8,628 bases of DNA from Methanomassiliicoccaceae archaeon (GCA_009778275.1 WRKC01000072.1:1-8628), one strand, 5' to 3'. Numbered from the stretch's first letter, positions 1-7,255 are shown. The notes: generated by a model from the letters alone, not told the origin. Translations and numbers: made by a program.

Positions 1-2375
1 CCCAGATGGACTATGTCATCCTCATACCTCATGTCGTCGCCTATCCTGTACACGACGCGGTACAGGATGCCGATATCTTCATCCTTGATCGTATTTTTGC
101 CGTCGGGGCCTTCGGGAAGTATATTCACATAGTCTGCTGTGTACAAGTCCACGAGTCCGTCGGACGACACCTCCAGACTGATGGTATGCTCCCCTACCTG
201 CGGAAGGTACAAATTAAGATACTTATAAGTCCCGGTTCCTCTCAGGTCTACGTGTCTTCCTTGTACATGGAAGTCCTCATATCTTTCGGTACCGAACTCC
301 TGATCGATGAAGTTTGCTTTCTTTACAAATAAGGACTGCGGATTATCGTTATCATCAAGTATCACTTTGGCCCGATAGAGCGGGTGGCCCTGCGAGTCCG
401 TTGGAGCGTTAGGCCCTGACGTATCAAACGCCTGGTCTCCGGTCAGCCTTATGGAACCGCCGTCGATCAACGGGGCTTTTCCGAAATCTCCGTTCGGGCC
501 CACCGGGACCTTCATCTCTGCAGTCCCCTGCACCCTAGAGATATTTATGACTCCGCCCTTGATAAGGACAAAGGAGTTGGGGTCTGCGTTAAGATTGCAC
601 CCGATGGCCGCACCGGCTCTTTCAACCGGTGTGGCTGATGTGATGGATGTTTTTATGTTAATGTTTCCGCCGGTTATTACCACTTCTGATGCCCTTGACT
701 CTTCGGCACCTCCGCCGATAGCGGCACCCTGCGCTTGCCCCGACGGAATGGTCGCCAGAGAACTCCTGTCTACGAGTATGTATCCGCCGGATATCCTTAT
801 GTCCGCTCCGCCGCCGGGTACAGACCTTTGGGAACCTGCTCCGCCGCCGATTCCCGCGCCCGTGAGCGTTCCGTATGTGGTTGAGTTGTTGGATTGATAT
901 ATTTCAATGTGTCCCCCGCTTATATCTATGTAGTTTTTGCCGCCGGTTTCGTTGGTCCCGATCGCCTGCCCGGGCTTGCTTCCGCTTTGCGCCGATGCCG
1001 CCCCTATCCCTGAACCGGATGCCGCTCCGCCTGTCTGCGTGATCTTGATGTTTCCGCCGGAGATGTTTATCGATCCGCTGTCTCCCGCTTTGGTGTCCAT
1101 ACAAGCCGCTCCTCCGATGGCTGCACTGCGTATTCCATATGTTCTATCATCGCAGAATTGAGTTATGTCTATGGATCCGCCTGTTATTGAGATCACGCCT
1201 CCGTGCCCTGACCTGACACCGTTGTATGCTGCCCCTCCTCCTATGGCGGGAGCACTGATGGATGCGCCGGTGGCTTCCTGGTATGTCGTTATCGAGCCTC
1301 CGTGCATCTCGAAGAGCCCTCCGTCTCCGCCTGTGTAGGCCCCGTCACGGGTGCCTCCGCCGCCTATCAGGGCCCCGCGCAATCTGGTGGACTTGTTCGC
1401 CAGATCCAGTTTCCCGGACTCTATTTGTATATGTCCAGCGGTTTCTCCGGCGTTTCCGACAGCAGATGATCTCTCACCATTGCCTCCTATTACAGAACCA
1501 ATATTTGGATCGGAAGAGCTATAGCCCGCCGCCGCAGATTTCCATATTGTCATACTTCCGTTGCCCTGACTGGTTATTATCAGGTCTGACTTCATGCCAC
1601 CAACATCGGCGACCCTTATTGCCGCATTTGTACGGGATGCTCCCCCTTGGAAATATATTGAGTTATCTCCAACCAATTGCAAAATCACCTTTGCCCCGGG
1701 ATTTATGTTTACTACGTTGCCATCGCTTGTTGTGACACTTGAATTTCTTACTGTAATATTATCAAAAACCAAATACAATCGGTAATTATCAGGGAACGGA
1801 ACGCCGCCTGTCAGTGAGAAGATTATGCTTCCCGTCGAGAGCGTACCTCCCGAGAACTGGATTATGTTATCGGCAAGAGGCGTCCAAGTCGACCATGTCG
1901 ATGTTCCCGTCTGAATGCGATATTGATACTGAGTTCCGTCCCATGTTATTTCTCTGTCGTAATCCGGGCCTGTACTGAGCGAGAACTTCGATGTGCTCGG
2001 TATCTCTTTCCATACCGCGTAGAATGTGGTATCGCCTTCCGCTACGAAGAATCTGTCCTCATAAGGAGTTGTGAAATCGTATTCTGCCGTTGTGGCGTAT
2101 TCATCTGTGCTCCATCCTATGAACACATAACCCGCCCGAACAGGCAAAGGATCAAAGAGCACTTCCGATGCATCCAGTCCTATTTCGAATGTTGATTCAA
2201 GGGGAACATTTCCGGTTCCCCCGTTCGCATCGTAAGACACCGTTGCAAGCGGCGCCCCTTTGCTGTATTCTGTGTTAAAATCCATAGCGGCGAAAGGTAC
2301 TGCGACCATGATCAGCACTACCGCCACTGCAACCAAAGCGGACACTCGTCCGCTTGCCCCTATCTTAAATTTCAT
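1..2375 (-). CDS. Giant adhesin-like surface protein, 3' end beyond window (paralogue of the 2825-7129 gene)
   Basis: This is the first 791 codons of a long open frame that runs off the low-coordinate edge without a stop. The ATG at 2375 is preceded by GAGGGG, 5 bases away. Residues 11-31 form a hydrophobic export segment after a short basic start. Residues 46-123 form an InlB/Listeria-Bacteroides-type repeat (SYDANGG, then RAGYVFIGW, ending FYAVW). Residues 315-645 hold nine coils of the form I-x-I-S/T-G-G-x-I-x-I, alternating with GAGIGGGA-type glycine turns, which fits a parallel beta-helix. Residues 670-725 carry the conserved DFHVQGRH and LYLP motifs. The visible part aligns almost residue for residue with the neighbouring giant gene, with similarity also visible at DNA level, so this is a tandem duplicate. 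The missing part probably holds the later beta modules and membrane anchor. It is likely exposed on the cell surface, perhaps for adhesion or glycan binding. No catalytic motif is visible, and the ligand is unknown. Confidence 0.9.
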   Translation of the reverse strand, partial: MKFKIGASGRVSALVAVAVVLIMVAVPFAAMDFNTEYSKGAPLATVSYDANGGTGNVPLESTFEIGLDASEVLFDPLPVRAGYVFIGWSTDEYATTAEYDFTTPYEDRFFVAEGDTTFYAVWKEIPSTSKFSLSTGPDYDREITWDGTQYQYRIQTGTSTWSTWTPLADNIIQFSGGTLSTGSIIFSLTGGVPFPDNYRLYLVFDNITVRNSSVTTSDGNVVNINPGAKVILQLVGDNSIYFQGGASRTNAAIRVADVGGMKSDLIITSQGNGSMTIWKSAAAGYSSSDPNIGSVIGGNGERSSAVGNAGETAGHIQIESGKLDLANKSTRLRGALIGGGGTRDGAYTGGDGGLFEMHGGSITTYQEATGASISAPAIGGGAAYNGVRSGHGGVISITGGSIDITQFCDDRTYGIRSAAIGGAACMDTKAGDSGSINISGGNIKITQTGGAASGSGIGAASAQSGSKPGQAIGTNETGGKNYIDISGGHIEIYQSNNSTTYGTLTGAGIGGGAGSQRSVPGGGADIRISGGYILVDRSSLATIPSGQAQGAAIGGGAEESRASEVVITGGNINIKTSITSATPVERAGAAIGCNLNADPNSFVLIKGGVINISRVQGTAEMKVPVGPNGDFGKAPLIDGGSIRLTGDQAFDTSGPNAPTDSQGHPLYRAKVILDDNDNPQSLFVKKANFIDQEFGTERYEDFHVQGRHVDLRGTGTYKYLNLYLPQVGEHTISLEVSSDGLVDLYTADYVNILPEGPDGKNTIKDEDIGILYRVVYRIGDDMRYEDDIVHL
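441..1433 (-). repeat. Nine-coil glycine-rich beta-helix repeat array in the partial paralogue
   Basis: Codons 315-645 repeat a unit of about 40 residues: a short strand, S/T-G-G, a second short strand, a variable loop, then a turn such as GAAIGGGA. The strand-GG-strand cores read HIQIESGKLDL, LFEMHGGSITT, VISITGGSIDI, SINISGGNIKI, YIDISGGHIEI, DIRISGGYILV, EVVITGGNINI, FVLIKGGVINI and APLIDGGSIRL. The copy number and order match the array in the neighbouring giant gene. The pattern is typical of right-handed parallel beta-helix surface proteins, and the fold is inferred from it. Confidence 0.8.
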
Positions 2376-2380
2376 ATTGT

Positions 2381-2386
2381 CCCCTC
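2381..2386 (-). promoter_or_regulatory. Ribosome-binding site deciding the start at 2375
   Basis: GAGGGG lies 5 bases upstream of the ATG. The neighbouring paralogue has GGGGACA at the same distance. An upstream ATG at 2420 is closed by a stop after three codons (M-S-G-stop), so 2375 is the only workable start. Confidence 0.7.
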
Positions 2387-2481
2387 TTACTTTTGTACAC
2401 AGCCCCCTTTATCCTGACATTCGTCTGAAGATTGTAGAAAAGTAAAGAGTTCAGTATAATATATTCGTTTGTATTTTATTG

Positions 2482-2514
2482 ATTTATAACCTGTCGTATA
2501 TACTGCCTTTTATA
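2482..2514 (-). promoter_or_regulatory. Probable TATA-box promoter region of the partial giant gene
   Basis: On the minus strand, TTATAAAT lies at 2482-2489 and a second candidate, TATAAAAGG, at 2506-2514. With archaeal spacing of about 25 bases from TATA to transcription start, the nearer box would start RNA around 2456 and leave a leader of about 80 nucleotides before the ATG at 2375. The neighbouring paralogue has its TATA-like box at nearly the same distance from its start, which supports the nearer box. The region is generally AT-rich, so chance TATA matches are possible. Confidence 0.45.
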
Positions 2515-2550
2515 CTGAAATACCGGCATTTAACCTGACATATACTGACC
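2487..2550. repeat. Imperfect 20-bp direct repeat, possible operator
   Basis: The plus strand carries TAACCTG-x-C-x-(two extra bases)-TATACTG-CC at 2487-2507 and TAACCTG-x-C-x-TATACTG-ACC at 2531-2550. These copies match except for two substitutions and a small length difference, and start 44 bp apart. A further TATACTGA lies between them (2511-2518), and an inverted copy at 2451-2458. The repeat overlaps the candidate promoter, so it could be a regulator-binding site, although AT-rich simple sequence could mimic it. Confidence 0.45.
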
Positions 2551-2824
2551 CAGATATATATTCATATATACATTGTATACGCCATTAAGGTTCGGGCGAT
2601 CTGTCAAACATAACAACCCCTCATGAGATGATCATCCCGCTTTTTCTTCCTGTCTGATGTTAGGAAAAAGATCTATTTGGATCGATCGGCTTCGAAAACG
2701 GATCATGATCTCACGGAAAATGGTTGGCGATAACACCGACCTTTTCGTTATGATCTGCGGTGCTGCCCGGACGAGTGCGGGTTTGATCAGACATATACGT
2801 GTTCAGGCACTGCAAGGCATTGAT
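2551..2824. other. Remaining intergenic stretch, no supported gene
   Basis: Together with 2376-2550 this forms a 449-base gap between the two giant genes. Positions 2551-2580 are very AT-rich (alternating TA). From about 2620 on it holds several GATC-containing palindromes, including GATGATCATC at 2627-2636 and GATCATGATC at 2701-2710. The longest minus-strand frame of note (2711-2794, 27 residues) has no ribosome-binding site. No tRNA, hairpin-plus-T-run terminator or mobile-element end was seen. Transcription of the upstream giant gene must end somewhere here. A short minus-strand T5 run at 2665-2669 is the only candidate, and a weak one. Confidence 0.5.
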
Positions 2825-5800
2825 TCAGAATGCTTTGATCGTCAAAGTATCTGTAACGTCGTCCTTGGGGATCTCGTATCTGCCCCCGTTCTGGGCCAAC
2901 TCCTTCCATACCTTATTCTTTCCCACGCGGTATGATACTGAGCCTTCTTTTTCAAGGAAGTCGACGAAGAACCTATACGGTTGGTTAACACGCGCGATCC
3001 TTTTTCCTATGATCATCGCATTCTCCGAGTCCATCATCACAACATCCACTCTTCCTCTTGCCCAAACCACGATCGCAATCAGAGTCATTCCGGATGACAT
3101 GCCTATTATTATCAAGATAAAGAGAGCGTCGATCTCCCCTTTGGTGACAAGCGTTACGGTGACATCGCCTGCGATATTATTGATAACGATCGTTTCGTCT
3201 GTTCCGTTCGCGCTTCCCTCCCACCTCACAAATTCATATCCGTCGGCGCAGACCGCGCGCAGGACCAGATCGCTTCCCGGTTTCAGTTCCATTCTTCCGA
3301 TATACCTATCGAATGTTTTTCCGCCATCCAGACTATACTCGGCATATCCTTGTCCATCCACGACCACGGTAAGATAGAATGCATCTCTCTTTTCTGCCGC
3401 TTCCGCGGTCACGGTTATTTTGTGGTCTGACAGGACATTTGTGAATGTGTAGCTCCCGGCCCCCGTAAGCTCCGGGTGGCTGATGCCGTCTATCGATACT
3501 CCCTTTACCGCATAACCCTGTTGAGCAGTCCATTTCACTGTGTAGTTGCTTCCGGCCGGGACGGACACGGGCGCGCCGGGATTCATTGTCACGCCTTCGC
3601 TCCCTGTTGGGGTTATGGTGTATTGGTGCGGCGGGATCGTCGAGAACACCGCTTCTATAGTGTGGTCCGAGTAGATGCCAAAGAAGGTGTATGAACTCAC
3701 CGGCCCTATCGATGTGCCGTCGACGATCACATCCGATATCATCGAGCCTGACTTGGGTATGATGACAAAGAGTTTGTCTTCATTCACTCCGACGAACACA
3801 GGTCCCTCCGGAGAGATCTCTCCATTCCCTGAGACAGAAGTGGTTATGCAGTAGCCTCCCGCACGGAACTCTGCTGTGGCGTATTTTGTGTCTCCCGGAA
3901 CCGTGAAGGTGACCGAGGCCTCGGAGATGTTGCCGGTCACATCGCCGTAGGCGTCACCCCACTGCAGGAACACCGAATCCGGATCGGGTACGGCCTTCAG
4001 CTGCACGGTCTGCAACGGAACGGGGAAGAATGTTCCGTCTGCGTCCGTGACCGTGTTGTTCTTCCATGTTGAGCCGCCGTCCAAAGAGTACTCTATGTGC
4101 CCCGGCCCGTTCTCGGTGCGGTATATTTTCCCTTTCCATTCCCATACGGAATAAAACACCAAATCCCCCGAGCCTGCCGGTATGTAGTACGGGTCATTGG
4201 TGTCATACTGCGTGCCGAAGACCGGATCGTTGAGCATCCAATGCTCGAACATGAAATAATCGGAGGTCCAGACCATATCGCCCGGCTCCGGGGGCGGGAC
4301 GGCAATCGGCGCATTGTTCTGCGTCCACGGGCCGGTGGCCGGGTCGCTGTCTGAGGCGGTTCCGACAACTATCGGATATCCCTCACCGAACACACGTTCG
4401 ATCTGTCTTGGGGCGGGAATGCCGGGATCCTCGGCGTAAGTATAGTCGTCCCTGTACCGGACGTCAACTCTTTTGACATCTTCGGCGGTTATGACCAATC
4501 TTCCCGAGACAGTGGTGTTGAATTCGATGTTGCCATATGATGTGGCGACCTGGGGGTTCCCTGCGGCCAGGACGAGCGGCGTCTCGGACGCGAAATAAAG
4601 ATATTGACCATCCAGACCGATCACCGATTTTGCTGCCGCGCCGTCGTTATAATCCTCGTTGTGCACTTCCACATAAGAGATGTTCCATGGGGCCACGACA
4701 TCACCCAGATAGGCGGCCTTTGCCCTTATCGACTGTTTGAACAACGCTGTGTCTTCTATGTGTACGATGTCATCCTCATATCTCAGTCTCTCCCCGAGCC
4801 TGTAGACCACACGATAGAACGTCGTCCCTATGTCCGTCTGCATGACAACGCCGCCATAAGCGGAGAATGTCTTTACCAATCCGCCCTTTTCGTATTCCAG
4901 AGATATTTCATTGATATCGCCCGCGCTCCCCGCCGGCAGATACAGACAATAATACGAATAGTCTGAGCCTGGCGTATTCAGGTCATTGTGCCTTCCCTGA
5001 ACATGGAAATCCACATATCTTTTTGTGTCATTGAACTCCGAGTATGTGACCTCTGCTTTGCGGACGAACAGTGACTGAGGATTGTCTGCGGGGTCAAGGT
5101 TGACGACATAACGCATAAGGATGTTGCCGTCAGAATCAAGTACTGTGTTCGCTCCTCCCAATGTCAGGTCCATATCGGCAGATGCGATTATGGACCCGCC
5201 GTTTATTATAGGGGACTTTCCGAAATCCCCGTTCGAACCTATCGGGTTTGTGAGCTCTGTCGCCCCGTGCATCCTGGAGATGGTTATCACTCCTCCGTCG
5301 ATCTGCACGTATGACGTCGGGTCCGCACCCCGGTTGCATCCGATGGCCGCGCCGGTATAGAGGTTTGCGTTTGCCGCCGACATGCTGCCCGGAACAGAGA
5401 TCTTAATGTTTATGTTCCCCCCCGTTATCGTCACAATGGATTGCTTGGACTCATTTGCGCCGCCGCCGATGCCGGCGCCCTGCGGGTTGATTATGTTCGA
5501 TGTTGATTCCCTGTTCACATACACATTTCCGCCGGATATCCTGACATCCGCTGCGCCGCCCTCCACGGTTGAATCTGATCCGGCGCCGCCGCCGATGCCG
5601 GCGCCTCTCAGGGTGCCGTTGACTGTTGAGGAATTGGACTGCCATACCTCAACATGTCCTCCGCTTATCTCAATGTAATTCGGAACGCCGGATGCGGAGA
5701 CGCCGATCGCGTGGCCTGCGGTCGAAGCTGCGTCTTGCCCGGCGGCTGCCCCTATCCCCGCCCCGGATACCGCGCCGCCGGTCTGCGTGACCTTTACGTA

Positions 5801-7129
5801 CCCTCCCGATATGCTGATGGTCCCGCTGTCTCCTGCTTTGGAGTAGAAGCTGGCCGCGCCTCCGATCGCGGAAGAGCGCAGTCCGTAAGTAACGTCGTTG
5901 CAGTATTGCGTTATGTCAAGCGACCCGCCGGTAATTGTTATTATCCCGCCGTCCCCCGCCTTTTGGCCGTGTCCCCCTCCGCCTACCGCAGGAGCATAAT
6001 GAGCTGCGCCGGTAGAATTCTGATCGATCTTCAAAATGCCCCCGTGCAGCTCGAAGATCCCCCCGTCCCCGCCCCTGGTGCCAGCGACGTCGAAACCTCC
6101 TCCTCCGCCTATCGCGGCCCCGCGTATCCTGATCGCCTGATATGAGATATCCAGCGTTCCGGATTCGATCTGTATGTGTCCAGCTGTCTCTGCGACCCCG
6201 CTGTAAACGCCGTTGCCTCCGATCATAGAAGCATACGCATAATCTCCTGCCGTTCTTTTCATGGTGAGTTTCCCGGTTCCCTGTCCGGTGATTATCAGGT
6301 CTGAGTACAGACTGTTGGGGTCTGTGTACATGGAATCGTCTCCGACGACCCTTATGGCGGCGGGCAAGTAGCCTGTGACAACCCCTCCGTGCGTGACCGT
6401 GCTGTCGCCGACCAGCTGCATTATCACTTTTGCCCCCGGCCTGATGTCCATGAAGTTCTTCATTCCCACGGATGCGGTCGATGTGTTGGTTGCGGTGATA
6501 GAATCGAGAACAACGTACAAACGATAATCATCGGGGAATGGGACACTGCCGTCTAATGAGAATATTATGGTCCCTGTGGAAAGCGTTCCCCCGGAGAATT
6601 GGATTATGTTGTTGTCAAGGACCTGCCATGTTCCTCCGGCAAGACGATATTGATACTTGTATGTGCCCGAGAGCGGATCCATTGCCCATGTTATCTCTCT
6701 GTCGATGGTCGGATTGGCGTTCAGAGAGAACTTGGATGTGCTTGGTATCTCCTGCCACTGAGCGTAGAGTGTGGTGTTGCTGCTTCCTGAGAAGGATCTC
6801 TCCTCGTACGGAGTTGCGAAATCATATTCGACCGGGCCTGTGGGGGAAGAGCCCCACCCGGTGAATACATAGCCCGCTCTGGTAGGCAAAGGATCGAAAA
6901 GCACTTGTGAGGACTCAGAACCTATTTCGAATGTCTGGGGGTCGGGGACAACGGATCCCGCATCTCCTCCGTTCGCATCGTAGGACAGCGTCACCAGCGG
7001 CGCCCCGTCGCTGTATTCCGTATTGAAATGCATCGTAGTGAACGGTACTGCGATCATGATCAGTACTACCGCTACTACAACATGTGCGGAAAATCGCCCC
7101 CCTTTGAATTTTTGCCTTATACGTTTCAT
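2825..7129 (-). CDS. Giant membrane-anchored adhesin-like surface protein with InlB-type repeats and beta-helix
   Basis: This complete gene encodes 1434 residues. Residues 14-33 are a hydrophobic export segment, and 46-126 an InlB/Listeria-Bacteroides-type repeat (SYDANGG, RAGYVFTGW, LYAQW). Nine glycine-rich beta-helix coils occupy 318-650. Residues 672-735 are a conserved but unrecognised module (DFHVQGRH, LYLP), and 884-1000 a second InlB-like repeat (FEHWMLND, VFYSVW). Four divergent InlB-like modules begin near 1010, 1093, 1170 and 1252. A transmembrane helix spans 1333-1356, followed by a 78-residue tail starting ARGR, which the positive-inside rule places in the cytoplasm. The ATG at 7129 is chosen over one at 7168 because of GGGGACA upstream and because the paralogue starts at the matching codon with the same MK and hydrophobic segment. 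The predicted role is surface attachment or glycan contact. No enzymatic motif is visible, and the ligand is unknown. Confidence 0.92.
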   Translation of the reverse strand: MKRIRQKFKGGRFSAHVVVAVVLIMIAVPFTTMHFNTEYSDGAPLVTLSYDANGGDAGSVVPDPQTFEIGSESSQVLFDPLPTRAGYVFTGWGSSPTGPVEYDFATPYEERSFSGSSNTTLYAQWQEIPSTSKFSLNANPTIDREITWAMDPLSGTYKYQYRLAGGTWQVLDNNIIQFSGGTLSTGTIIFSLDGSVPFPDDYRLYVVLDSITATNTSTASVGMKNFMDIRPGAKVIMQLVGDSTVTHGGVVTGYLPAAIRVVGDDSMYTDPNSLYSDLIITGQGTGKLTMKRTAGDYAYASMIGGNGVYSGVAETAGHIQIESGTLDISYQAIRIRGAAIGGGGGFDVAGTRGGDGGIFELHGGILKIDQNSTGAAHYAPAVGGGGHGQKAGDGGIITITGGSLDITQYCNDVTYGLRSSAIGGAASFYSKAGDSGTISISGGYVKVTQTGGAVSGAGIGAAAGQDAASTAGHAIGVSASGVPNYIEISGGHVEVWQSNSSTVNGTLRGAGIGGGAGSDSTVEGGAADVRISGGNVYVNRESTSNIINPQGAGIGGGANESKQSIVTITGGNINIKISVPGSMSAANANLYTGAAIGCNRGADPTSYVQIDGGVITISRMHGATELTNPIGSNGDFGKSPIINGGSIIASADMDLTLGGANTVLDSDGNILMRYVVNLDPADNPQSLFVRKAEVTYSEFNDTKRYVDFHVQGRHNDLNTPGSDYSYYCLYLPAGSAGDINEISLEYEKGGLVKTFSAYGGVVMQTDIGTTFYRVVYRLGERLRYEDDIVHIEDTALFKQSIRAKAAYLGDVVAPWNISYVEVHNEDYNDGAAAKSVIGLDGQYLYFASETPLVLAAGNPQVATSYGNIEFNTTVSGRLVITAEDVKRVDVRYRDDYTYAEDPGIPAPRQIERVFGEGYPIVVGTASDSDPATGPWTQNNAPIAVPPPEPGDMVWTSDYFMFEHWMLNDPVFGTQYDTNDPYYIPAGSGDLVFYSVWEWKGKIYRTENGPGHIEYSLDGGSTWKNNTVTDADGTFFPVPLQTVQLKAVPDPDSVFLQWGDAYGDVTGNISEASVTFTVPGDTKYATAEFRAGGYCITTSVSGNGEISPEGPVFVGVNEDKLFVIIPKSGSMISDVIVDGTSIGPVSSYTFFGIYSDHTIEAVFSTIPPHQYTITPTGSEGVTMNPGAPVSVPAGSNYTVKWTAQQGYAVKGVSIDGISHPELTGAGSYTFTNVLSDHKITVTAEAAEKRDAFYLTVVVDGQGYAEYSLDGGKTFDRYIGRMELKPGSDLVLRAVCADGYEFVRWEGSANGTDETIVINNIAGDVTVTLVTKGEIDALFILIIIGMSSGMTLIAIVVWARGRVDVVMMDSENAMIIGKRIARVNQPYRFFVDFLEKEGSVSYRVGKNKVWKELAQNGGRYEIPKDDVTDTLTIKAF
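3140..4102 (-). repeat. Four consecutive divergent InlB-like beta modules
   Basis: Codons 1010-1330 contain four units of roughly 75-80 residues. Units 2 and 3 begin YCITTSVSGNGEISPEG (1093) and YTITPTGSEGVTMNPG (1170). Both run through a VDG or IDG turn and a SYTF motif to a SDH-T/K-I-x-V/A-x-F/A end, which is the signature of the divergent InlB B-repeat family. Units 1 (1010) and 4 (1252) instead carry Y-S-L-D-G-G followed by T-W or T-F. They form a stalk just outside the membrane helix. Confidence 0.7.
5180..6178 (-). repeat. Nine-coil glycine-rich beta-helix repeat array
   Basis: Codons 318-650 repeat with a period of about 32-48 residues. The strand-GG-strand cores lie near residues 318, 358, 396, 437, 485, 528, 565, 607 and 639. 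Glycine turns such as GAAIGGGGG, GAGIGAAAG, GAGIGGGAG and GAAIGCNRG separate them. Hydrophobic residues alternate in the strands, as expected of parallel beta-helix rungs. The underlying DNA is strongly repetitive and GC-rich, including an exact 23-bp duplication at 5457-5479 and 5583-5605. Confidence 0.8.
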
Positions 7130-7134
7130 TCTGT

Positions 7135-7140
7135 CCCCTT
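7135..7140 (-). promoter_or_regulatory. Ribosome-binding site deciding the start at 7129
   Basis: AAGGGG followed by ACAG lies 5 bases upstream of the ATG at 7129, and the paralogue has GGGGACA at the same place. The in-frame ATG at 7168 would add 13 polar residues before the export signal and lacks a comparable site. Confidence 0.65.
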
Positions 7141-7230
7141 TTTCGATCGCTGAATCCTTACCTGACATTCTTCAAAGGTCTATTGAAAAACGAAAGTTTA
7201 TCGTATATGAGTTAAGAATTCCTCCTGTTA

Positions 7231-7252
7231 TTTATATGACATTTATATGACA
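7231..7252 (-). promoter_or_regulatory. Tandem 11-bp repeat containing TATA-like boxes, probable promoter of the giant gene
   Basis: TTTATATGACA occurs twice with no gap on the plus strand (7231-7241, 7242-7252). Read on the minus strand, each copy gives TGTCATATAAA, a TATA-like box. The nearer copy lies about 102 bases upstream of the ATG at 7129, so a start about 25 bases downstream would leave a leader of roughly 78 nucleotides. The partial paralogue has the same geometry. The repeat begins only 4 bases past the regulator's stop codon. The archaeal reading is inferred. Confidence 0.5.
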
Positions 7253-7255
7253 TTG

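Noticed and set aside
2766..2781. Hairpin CCCG...CGGG as a terminator for the right giant gene
   Set aside because: The stem is only four pairs, and on the transcribed strand it is not followed by a T run.
2711..2794. Minus-strand 27-residue frame starting ATG TCT GAT just past the right giant gene
   Set aside because: It has no ribosome-binding site, no recognisable sequence and is too short to support.
2799..3377. Plus-strand open frame of 192 codons opposite the giant gene's 3' end
   Set aside because: It lies almost wholly antisense to a well-supported coding region, and its translation has no recognisable domain or ribosome-binding site.
5654..6145. Plus-strand open frame of 163 codons opposite the beta-helix
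   Set aside because: Gly/Ala-rich, GC-rich codons on the minus strand naturally leave long stop-free antisense frames. The product looks like a shadow.
5180..6178. CRISPR-like or VNTR array suggested by regularly spaced GC-rich repeats
   Set aside because: The repeats are degenerate, in frame and encode glycine-rich beta-helix turns, with no identical repeats separated by unique spacers of constant length.
7130..7168. An N-terminal extension of the right giant gene starting at the ATG at 7168
   Set aside because: It would put 13 polar residues before the export segment and has no good ribosome-binding site. The matching ATG in the paralogue is closed by a stop after three codons, and both genes share the start at the MK preceding the hydrophobic segment.
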